Shown here piece by piece: positions 1-5,477 of a stretch of 9,713 bases of DNA. This DNA comes from an uncultured Oscillospiraceae bacterium. Its GTDB lineage: Bacteria; Bacillota; Clostridia; Oscillospirales; Acutalibacteraceae. A program made the position numbers and the translations under genes. The stretch is from NCBI GenBank assembly GCA_900550095.1, contig URRG01000057.1, positions 1 through 9,713 of the forward strand, in the 5' to 3' direction. Below the pieces are notes generated by a model, which ran no database searches, was not told where the DNA came from, and was given only the letters and a program-made list of their open reading frames with translations. Within the stretch, counting starts at the first letter, position 1. The number at the start of each line of letters is the position of its first letter.

Positions 1-703
1 GGCCGTCCACCAGGTTGCGGCCCTTGATCTCCACAGTAGCGCCCTCCGTCTCCTCGGTGGGGTAAGCGGAGCCGATGGAAATCTTGATCTGCTCGGCGGT
101 GCGTTCGCCGATAAGCAGGTTATATTTCCTCTTCACATAAGAGATGATGGATTCGTCGAATTTATCCCCCGCCACGCGGACGGAGACGGAGGTCACGATG
201 TCGCCCAGAGAGATGACGGCAACCTCCGCCGTTCCGCCGCCGATATCCACGACCATGCTGCCGGTGGGATCCCCCACGGGAAGGCCCGCGCCGATAGCGG
301 CGGCCATAGGCTCCGCGATCAGTTCCACGTGACTGGCGCCCGCCTGGCTGGCGGCGTCCTCCACGGCGCGGCGCTCCACCTCCGTTACGCCGGAGGGGAT
401 GCAGACCACGATGCGGGGCTTGGAGAAGGTAGTGGATTTCACCGCCTTGCGGATAAAGTGCTTGAGCATGGTGGCAGTGATGTCGAAATCGGCGATAACG
501 CCGTCCTTAAGGGGACGAACGGCCACGATGGAGCCGGGCGTTCTGCCGATCATATCCTTAGCCTGGGTGCCCACCGCCAGAACGGTGTCGCTGCGCACGT
601 CCACGGCTACCACGGAGGGTTCACGCATGACGATGCCCTTTCCCTTCATAAATACCAGCGTGTTGGCGGTTCCCAGATCGATTCCGATGTCCTTTGAAAA
701 CAT
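1..703 (-). CDS. mreB: Rod shape-determining protein MreB/Mbl, 5' part (gene runs off the left edge)
   Basis: Bacterial actin homologue that forms membrane-bound filaments guiding lateral cell-wall synthesis. The first 234 residues are present. Visible actin-fold motifs are phosphate-1 DLGTANT (residues 9-15), RPLKDGVIADF (63-73), IPSGVTEVERRAV (102-114), the helix EPMAAAIGAGLPVG (131-144), phosphate-2 DIGGGTAEVAVISLG (153-167) and VAGDKFD (177-183). The second Thr usual in GGGTTE is Ala159 here. The adenosine motif lies outside the window. ATG at 703 is chosen because AAGGGG (715-720) lies 11 nt upstream and the protein begins like Mbl/MreB of Bacillus (MF..DIGIDLGTAN). The frame stays open to another ATG at 889, which would add 62 basic, unfamily-like residues and has no ribosome binding site. 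MreB and its paralogue Mbl cannot be separated with certainty from this portion. Confidence 0.95.
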   Translation of the reverse strand, partial: MFSKDIGIDLGTANTLVFMKGKGIVMREPSVVAVDVRSDTVLAVGTQAKDMIGRTPGSIVAVRPLKDGVIADFDITATMLKHFIRKAVKSTTFSKPRIVVCIPSGVTEVERRAVEDAASQAGASHVELIAEPMAAAIGAGLPVGDPTGSMVVDIGGGTAEVAVISLGDIVTSVSVRVAGDKFDESIISYVKRKYNLLIGERTAEQIKISIGSAYPTEETEGATVEIKGRNLVDG

Positions 704-726
704 GTGTGTTTCTACCCCTTTCGCCG

Positions 727-743
727 GCTGCCCCACAGGCAGC
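727..743 (-). promoter_or_regulatory. Hairpin just upstream of the mreB ribosome binding site
   Basis: GCTGCC and GGCAGC form a perfect 6-bp stem with a 5-nt loop. On the minus strand it ends 6 nt before the AAGGGG ribosome binding site of mreB. Position suggests a possible effect on translation or mRNA stability; there is no U-tract after it on the minus strand, so it is not a terminator for that direction. Confidence 0.35.
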
Positions 744-1066
744 GGGCAAGCTTTTTTGGAAGCCGTGAAGACTTCCCTCGCTTCCTTATTTTTAAAAGCT
801 GCTTTGTTTTCCACTTGCAACCGGATATGCGCGGTGACGAAGTTCGATGAGCCGGGCAATCCGCAGGTCTGCCGCCGTTTTGGCTTCATACGGTTTATAT
901 GCCGCTATCTGCCGCGGACCGTTTTCCCGCTGCGGCGTCCCTTTTTAAAACGGCGCCTCCGGCGGCATGATGCGCCGCCCTCTGCCCCGAAGAAGATTTA
1001 CTGGGCCTTCGCCGCCCCTGCGGATTGAAAGGGCACAGCTTCGCCCTCTGAGGCAATGCTAAGGAT

Positions 1067-1095
1067 ATTATACCCTCATTGGCAATTATACACAA
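1067..1095 (-). promoter_or_regulatory. Candidate sigma-A promoter for mreB
   Basis: Read on the minus strand, TTGTGT (1090-1095) is followed after 17 nt by a perfect TATAAT (1067-1072), in an AT-rich island within otherwise GC-rich DNA. The -35 box keeps only the TTG core. Transcription would start near 1060 and give mreB a leader of about 355 nt. No other consensus -10 box stands nearer to the gene. Confidence 0.45.
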
Positions 1096-1331
1096 TGAAA
1101 ATTTTGTGAACTTACGGGGAAATTTTGAAAAATTTGGATGGGGCTGCCCCGGATATTCCGCAGTCATCCCGGGGAGGCTGTCCGGCGTCCCGAACGCCGG
1201 GCGCGAACGGAAAACAGGAGGAAAGCGCCGGCGCATGCAGGGAGCCACAAAGCCCGGCGCATACGGGACGCGCGACGGAATGGGCGTATGTAAAACAGTA
1301 TGGCATCCGGCGGGAAATTTAAACATATGGT

Positions 1332-1424
1332 TCTCCCGGTTTCTGACTTTCGCCTTGTGTCCTGCATCCTGCGCCTTGCATTTTTTATTTTCCGCCTTTT
1401 GTCTCCCGGTTCTCAGCTTTGCCG
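1332..1424. repeat. Imperfect direct repeats in a pyrimidine-rich patch
   Basis: Two related blocks starting TCTCCCGGTT lie at 1332-1354 and 1402-1424, 70 nt apart, each followed by a CT-rich variant ending near TTTCGCC/TTTGCCG. Between and inside them the hexamer CGCCTT recurs at 1351, 1372 and 1393, exactly 21 nt apart. The plus strand is strongly pyrimidine-rich, the minus strand purine-rich. No coding function is seen; it could be a degenerate intergenic repeat or chance low complexity. Confidence 0.35.
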
Positions 1425-1548
1425 CCCGGTACCCTTGATTTGAAGCTTGCGGCCGGTTCCGTTAAAACAATCCGCGGTCCCTCAGCTGGCTGGGCGCCGA
1501 AGCGGCCCGCAGGGACAAAAATCAAAATCAGGCGCCGCACACAGGAAA

Positions 1549-1572
1549 GGGGCCGCGGCGGCGGCCCCTTTT
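1549..1572 (-). terminator. GC-rich terminator-like hairpin downstream of glgP
   Basis: GGGGCCGC (1549-1556) and GCGGCCCC (1561-1568) form a perfect 8-bp stem with a 4-nt loop. It lies about 130 nt after the glgP stop on the minus strand. The following U-tract on the minus strand is short (TTTCC), while on the plus strand the stem is followed by TTTT. It is therefore a plausible but not ideal intrinsic terminator for glgP; it may simply protect the 3' end. Confidence 0.45.
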
Positions 1573-1695
1573 GGGGAAGAAGGCCCGGGGCCTTTCTCTA
1601 TGACATATGCCGGAGCGCTTTTGGAAAACAGCGGCGCTCCAGGAGCCTGCGCGGCCTGGCTGCCGGGGGAGGGGGAGCATCCTGGGGAGAAAGAC

Positions 1696-4143
1696 TCAGC
1701 GGTGATGCCTGCCGGCGTTTTTCTTTTCAGAGGGATGCTCCTCCAGAGGCTTCGCGTGCCAGATGTTTTCCGCATATTCGCGGATGGCGCGGTCCGCTGC
1801 GAAGCGGCCTGCATTGGCGATATTCACGAGGCACATCTTCTGCCAGCGGGCCTGGTCCTGATAAAGCTCCACAGCTCTTCTGCGGGCCTTGGAGTAAGAG
1901 TCGAAATCCGCCAGGACCATATAGGGATCCACATTCCGCAGAGAGTTGACGATATCGTGGAAATCCACGCCGCCGAAGCCTCTCTCCAGGAATCCCAGCG
2001 CCTCCCTGACTTCGGGGCTGTTCTGGGCGATCAGCTCCGGGTGGAAGCACTGCTGCTTGAGCTGGTTCACCTCGGGCGTCGTCATGCCGAAGAGGATGAT
2101 GTTGTCGTCCCCTACGGATTCGTGGATTTCCACGTTGGCCCCGTCCAGCGTGCCCAGGGTGACGGCGCCGTTGATCATGAATTTCATATTGCTGGTGCCG
2201 CTGGCCTCCGTGCCCGCAAGGGAGATCTGCTCGGAGATGTCCGCAGCGGGGATCATCAGCTCCGCCAGGGTGACGGAGTAATTCTCCACATACACGACCT
2301 TCATCTTTTTGTTCACCAGGGGGTCGTTGTTGATCAGATCGCCCAGCTTTACGATGAAGCGGATCATCTGTTTGGCGAAGTAGTAGCCCGGGGCGCTCTT
2401 TGCTCCAAAGATATAGGTATGGGGCGTGAAATCCGCGCCGGGGTTCTTCCGCAGCCACAGGTAAGTGGAGAGGATCTCCAGCGCGTTCAGGTGCTGGCGC
2501 TTGTATTCGTGCATGCGTTTGACCTGGATATCGAAAACGGAGTGAGGATCGATCTCAATGCCGTTCTGCTTTTTCACGTAGTCCGCCAGGCGCTTTTTGT
2601 TTTCCAGCTTGATTTCAGAGAGCTGCCTGAGCACCGCCGGATCCTCCGTGAAGGCAGAGAGCTTTTGAAGCTCCGAAGCGTCGCGGATAAAGCCGTCCCC
2701 GATCAGAGAGGCGATCAGCTCGGAAAGCTTGGGGTTGCTCTGGCAGAGCCAGCGGCGGTGGGCGATGCCGTTGGTGACGTTGGTGAATTTTTCGGGCATC
2801 TCCGTGTAGAAGTCGTGGAAGACGCTTTCCTTCAGGATATCGCTGTGGAGAGCGGAAACGCCGTTTACGGAATGGGAAGCCGCCACGGCCAGATTGGCCA
2901 TTTTCACATAGCCGTCGTTCAGGGGAGCCATGCGGCCCACCTTGTAGCCGTCCACGCCCTTTTCATGCATGCCGGCGCAGAAGCGGCGGTTGATCTCCTC
3001 CACGATCTGATAGATACGCGGCAGGCGCAAGCGGAACATATCCTGGCCCCAGCATTCCAAAGCCTCGGCCATAACGGTGTGATTGGTGTAGGCGATGGTG
3101 CGGGTCACGATGTCCCAGGCTTCATCCCAGCCGTAGCCGCATTCATCCAGCATGATGCGCATCATTTCCGGAACGGCCAGCACCGGGTGGGTATCGTTCA
3201 GGTGGATGGCCACCGTATCCGGCAGATTGTCGAGGGTGCTGAATTTGAAGAGATGGCGGCGGATGATATCCTGGATGGTGGCGGAAACCAGAAAATACTG
3301 CTGGGAAAGGCGCAGGCTCTTGCCCTCCAGGTGGTTATCCTCCGGGTAAAGGACCTTGGTGATGACCTCGGCCATGGCGTTCTGCTCCATGGCGCGCATG
3401 TAATTGCCGGAGTTGAACATCTTCATGTCGAATTCCGGGGAACGGGCGGCCCATATGCGCAGCTTGCTGACGCTGCGGCCGTCCAGTCCGGCCACGAACA
3501 TGTCGTAGGGGATGGCGAGCACGTTGGTGTAGTCCTTATGGCGCACCACGTGGTACTGGTTGTTCCAGCTTTCTTCGATATGCCCGTCGAAGTGGACTTC
3601 CACTGCCTTCTCGGGCACCTCGTGCAGCCATACCTTGCCGCCGGGCAGCCAGAAATCGGGCAGCTCGGTCTGCCAGCCGTCCACCAGCTTCTGGCGGAAG
3701 ATGCCGTATTCATAGAGCAGGGAATAGCCTATGGCCGGGTAGCCCTGCGAGGCCAGGCCGTCGAGAAAGCATGCGGCCAGCCTGCCCAATCCCCCGTTGC
3801 CGAGACCCGCGTCGGGCTCCTCCTCATAGAGATCATCAAGATTGATCTCCAGCTCTTTGAGGGCCTCGCGGAAGCGCTCTGTAAGATGCAGGTTGAAAAG
3901 GGTGTTTTTCAGGGAACGGCCCATGAGGAATTCCATGCAGAGGTAGTAAATCTGCTTGGTTCCCGTATCCTGAGCCTCGTGCTTGGTTTCGGTGCGCCCG
4001 CGGCTCATCATGTCCCCAAGGACGAGGGCGACCGCCTTGTAATAATGTTCATAGGTGGCATTTTCCGGGCTGACACCGAAGCTGTGGTACAGCCGGTCTA
4101 CGATCTGATTTCGGATTTCTTTGACAGACAGCATGTAGTTCAT
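1696..4143 (-). CDS. glgP: Glycogen/maltodextrin phosphorylase
   Basis: Pyridoxal-phosphate enzyme of glycosyltransferase family 35 that releases glucose 1-phosphate from the non-reducing ends of alpha-1,4-glucans in the cytoplasm. The 815-aa product has the usual bacterial length. Family blocks are GLGNGGLGRLAACFLDGLAS (113-132), HLNDTHP (314-320), VTNGIAHRRWL (456-466), VKRMHEYKRQ (541-550), IPAADISEQISLAGTEASGT (631-650) and the cofactor-binding SNMKFMINGA, whose Lys654 should carry the PLP. ATG 4143 is chosen because AGAAGGA lies about 12 nt upstream and because a longer frame, open to 4374, would begin inside the TATAAT box of the promoter. No other glycogen gene (glgA, glgB, glgC) adjoins it, so it appears to be a single-gene unit. 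Substrate choice between glycogen and maltodextrin cannot be told from the sequence. The C-terminal tail after residue 800 is basic and not conserved. Confidence 0.97.
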   Translation of the reverse strand: MNYMLSVKEIRNQIVDRLYHSFGVSPENATYEHYYKAVALVLGDMMSRGRTETKHEAQDTGTKQIYYLCMEFLMGRSLKNTLFNLHLTERFREALKELEINLDDLYEEEPDAGLGNGGLGRLAACFLDGLASQGYPAIGYSLLYEYGIFRQKLVDGWQTELPDFWLPGGKVWLHEVPEKAVEVHFDGHIEESWNNQYHVVRHKDYTNVLAIPYDMFVAGLDGRSVSKLRIWAARSPEFDMKMFNSGNYMRAMEQNAMAEVITKVLYPEDNHLEGKSLRLSQQYFLVSATIQDIIRRHLFKFSTLDNLPDTVAIHLNDTHPVLAVPEMMRIMLDECGYGWDEAWDIVTRTIAYTNHTVMAEALECWGQDMFRLRLPRIYQIVEEINRRFCAGMHEKGVDGYKVGRMAPLNDGYVKMANLAVAASHSVNGVSALHSDILKESVFHDFYTEMPEKFTNVTNGIAHRRWLCQSNPKLSELIASLIGDGFIRDASELQKLSAFTEDPAVLRQLSEIKLENKKRLADYVKKQNGIEIDPHSVFDIQVKRMHEYKRQHLNALEILSTYLWLRKNPGADFTPHTYIFGAKSAPGYYFAKQMIRFIVKLGDLINNDPLVNKKMKVVYVENYSVTLAELMIPAADISEQISLAGTEASGTSNMKFMINGAVTLGTLDGANVEIHESVGDDNIILFGMTTPEVNQLKQQCFHPELIAQNSPEVREALGFLERGFGGVDFHDIVNSLRNVDPYMVLADFDSYSKARRRAVELYQDQARWQKMCLVNIANAGRFAADRAIREYAENIWHAKPLEEHPSEKKNAGRHHR

Positions 4144-4355
4144 AGTGTAGATCCGTCCTTCTGCTGAATTTTCGGCCCTTCCTTTTCCCGGGGAGGGAAG
4201 GGGGAATGATTTGGAAAAGATTTCCGTCCGGCGGCTGGAACCGGGGAAGACGCGGCGGCCTGAAAGCGGGGACGCCGGGGTGAAATGCGGCGAAGGAGCG
4301 CTTCCAGCCACGGCAGCGGCGGCTTTCCTCTCTGAGTGTGACAGCCGTAAGCATT
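4144..4355 (-). promoter_or_regulatory. glgP 5' leader of about 210 nt
   Basis: If transcription starts near 4355, the glgP mRNA has a leader of about 210 nt. It can form a stem between CCCTTCC and GGAAGGG (roughly 4178-4205) shortly before the ribosome binding site. It also contains TGAAAGCGGGGACG (4261-4274, plus strand), which agrees at 9 of 11 specified positions with the CcpA cre consensus TGWAANCGNTNWCA; this is only a weak match. No known riboswitch class was recognised. Confidence 0.4.
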
Positions 4356-4362
4356 TATGTCT

Positions 4363-4391
4363 ATTATAGACCAAAATAAAGGATTATTCAA
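4363..4391 (-). promoter_or_regulatory. Sigma-A-type promoter of glgP
   Basis: On the minus strand TTGAAT (4386-4391) and TATAAT (4363-4368) are separated by exactly 17 nt, four of six and six of six matches to the consensus boxes. Transcription should begin near 4355, upstream of the chosen glgP start. The position also rules out the longer reading frame that opens at 4374. Confidence 0.7.
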
Positions 4392-4653
4392 TACGCAGGA
4401 ACAGAGAATCGGAAAATAAAGGAATCTGCTGGAAATCAGCGCTGGAATTAACTTTTTCAGAGATCCTGCGCAAGATTTTCAAAATATTCATTGCAGAAAT
4501 AATTTTTTATATATTAGTGAAAAGTATACAAAATTTATTTTGCGTGTGGATGCTGTCGGAAGGATGCTGTTCACAATCCACAAAATTTGCCGAAACCTGG
4601 TAAAATAAAAATTGCGGGCCGCCGTCATCCGGGGATTTCCGGCAAAAGGGGGC

Positions 4654-4682
4654 TTCCGTATTCCAGCAAAATAGACTATAAT
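4654..4682 (+). promoter_or_regulatory. Candidate promoter for zapA
   Basis: A perfect TATAAT (4677-4682) is preceded at 17 nt by TTCCGT (4654-4659), a poor -35 box. The start of transcription would be near 4689, giving a leader of about 160 nt. The weak -35 suggests a need for an activator or use at low level. Confidence 0.45.
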
Positions 4683-4714
4683 ATGCGTATAGTTACACCT
4701 GCTATACCAGCATA
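4682..4714 (+). repeat. Operator-like inverted repeat around the zapA transcription start
   Basis: The left arm TATGCGTATAG (4682-4692) and the right arm CTATAC-CA-GCATA (4702-4714) are complementary over 11 bp except for a 2-nt bulge, with a 9-nt spacer. It overlaps the last base of the -10 box and the expected start site, the usual place for a repressor operator. In RNA it would form a hairpin at the very 5' end of the transcript. Confidence 0.45.
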
Positions 4715-4850
4715 CGGCATTTGCGTTTCCGGCGTTCCTCTGCGGGATGCCGCAAGGCGGGCATACGGCCGGAAGGCTGGAACCGGAACACGCGCCGTAA
4801 GACGGCTGAAGATACGGGAATACGACGGGAATGAAGAAAGGGTGACACCA

Positions 4851-5360
4851 TTGAATAAAAATAAGGTTCATCTGACGATCTGCGGGATCGAATGCGTGGT
4901 AGGCTCCGACGATCCGGAATCCTATGTCCTTTCCGTGGGGGACGAGGTGCAGAAGACCATGAACGGAGTCATGTCGAAGAACGACAGGATCTCTACCACC
5001 ATGGCGGCGGTCATCGCCGCTCTGAGCTTTTGCGATGAGGCGCGCAAGGCGAAGGATTCGGCGGACAACCTCCGTTCGCAGATCAAGGATTACCTGGAGG
5101 ATTCCTCCAAATCCAGAATGGAGGCCGACGAATCCCGCCGGGAGATCGAGCGCCTCCGCCGGGAACTCCAGACGCTCAGGGGCCGCCTTTCCGGCGAAGG
5201 GGAGGAAGCCGTTCCTCCTGCCGCGGCCCATCCCTCTGAGGCGCCTGTGCAGCAGGCGGCGAAAACGGGGAGCTATTCCCGCCCTGCGGTGAAAACCAGC
5301 GAGCTCCAGGAGCAGGAAGGCTTCATGAGCTTTTTTGAGGACCGCGGGCAGGAGAAATAA
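4851..5360 (+). CDS. zapA: Cell division protein ZapA, with long C-terminal extension
   Basis: Z-ring-associated protein that binds FtsZ and bundles its filaments at mid-cell. The TTG at 4851 is the start because AAAGGGTGA (4837-4845) stands 5 nt upstream and the protein then begins with the typical ZapA strand (VHLTICGIECVV, residues 6-17). The ZapA globular part covers residues 6-60, with DDPESYVLSVGDEV (20-33) and the helix leading to ALSFCDEA (57-64). A charged, heptad-like coiled coil follows (about 65-115). Then comes a Pro/Ala/Ser-rich linker (116-149) and a distinct end, ELQEQEGFMSFFED (151-164). At 169 aa it is much longer than Bacillus ZapA (about 85 aa); a long tail is plausible for clostridial forms. 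An intrinsic-terminator-like hairpin follows at 5407. Confidence 0.9.
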   Translation: MNKNKVHLTICGIECVVGSDDPESYVLSVGDEVQKTMNGVMSKNDRISTTMAAVIAALSFCDEARKAKDSADNLRSQIKDYLEDSSKSRMEADESRREIERLRRELQTLRGRLSGEGEEAVPPAAAHPSEAPVQQAAKTGSYSRPAVKTSELQEQEGFMSFFEDRGQEK

Positions 5361-5361
5361 G

Positions 5362-5373
5362 GGTTCCGGAACC
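5362..5373. repeat. 12-bp perfect palindrome after zapA
   Basis: GGTTCCGGAACC is a perfect palindrome that begins 2 nt after the zapA stop codon. It might form a small RNA hairpin or be a protein-binding site; it could also be chance. Confidence 0.3.
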
Positions 5374-5406
5374 GTGGGGGGAAGGGCTCCTGGGGAGGCG
5401 CGGACT

Positions 5407-5447
5407 GCCGCGGCGTATCCCGGCGGAGGGATATGCCGCGGCTTTTT
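5407..5447 (+). terminator. Strong terminator-like hairpin between zapA and the U32 gene
   Basis: A 15-bp stem (5407-5421 with 5428-5442, one G-U pair, 6-nt loop GGCGGA) is followed by TTTTT (5443-5447). It ends only 15 nt before the ribosome binding site of the next gene, leaving no room for a separate promoter. A small competing hairpin, CGCGG (5399-5403) with CCGCG (5408-5412), would share bases with the left arm. Confidence 0.85.
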
Positions 5448-5462
5448 GAGTGTTTCTGCCGT

Positions 5463-5470
5463 AAGGAGGG
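5463..5470 (+). promoter_or_regulatory. Ribosome binding site that fixes the U32 GTG start
   Basis: AAGGAGGG is a near-perfect Shine-Dalgarno sequence placed 7 nt before GTG 5478. It decides for this start over the ATG at 5433 (inside the terminator stem) and the ATG at 5550 that directly precedes the conserved domain. Confidence 0.8.
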
Positions 5471-5477
5471 ATCGGCT

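Larger units (their letters stand above)
704..1695. other. Long intergenic region without a convincing gene
   Basis: About 1 kb separates mreB from glgP, both on the minus strand. Open frames here (for example minus 895-1326 and plus 1079-1438) give Arg/Pro/Ala/Ser-rich proteins with no family resemblance, and the minus one would run across the mreB promoter. What I can see is: a likely mreB leader of about 355 nt (704 to about 1060) with several GC-rich hairpins, including 727-743 just upstream of the mreB ribosome binding site; a candidate mreB promoter at 1067-1095 inside a short AT-rich island (about 1065-1135); a 7-bp hairpin at 1182-1200; a repeat-like pyrimidine-rich patch at 1332-1424; and the glgP-side hairpin at 1549-1568. 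A small RNA cannot be excluded. Confidence 0.6.
4392..4850. other. Divergent intergenic region between glgP and zapA
   Basis: No gene is seen between the glgP promoter and the zapA start. A frame open on the plus strand from 4587 into zapA codes for a basic sequence unlike any ZapA and runs through the zapA -10 box. Positions about 4475-4545 are markedly AT-rich compared with the rest of the window and may hold further promoter or upstream elements; I could not fit a second pair of boxes with proper spacing there. The zapA -10 box and an operator-like inverted repeat lie at 4654-4714. Confidence 0.6.

Noticed and set aside
704..889. In-frame 62-codon extension of mreB to ATG 889
   Set aside because: No Shine-Dalgarno sequence precedes it and the residues are Lys/Arg-rich and unlike MreB; ATG 703 matches the family start.
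895..1326. 143-codon minus-strand open frame between mreB and glgP
   Set aside because: Although GGGAG precedes its ATG, it runs over the candidate mreB promoter and has low-complexity Pro/Arg/Ala composition with no family resemblance.
4144..4374. N-terminal extension of glgP by 77 residues
   Set aside because: Its ATG lies at the glgP TATAAT box and its residues do not resemble any phosphorylase; the ribosome binding site fits ATG 4143.
4587..4850. N-terminal extension of zapA by 88 residues
   Set aside because: It would cross the zapA -10 box and operator-like repeat, is basic and unlike ZapA, whereas TTG 4851 has a good ribosome binding site and the ZapA fold starts right there.
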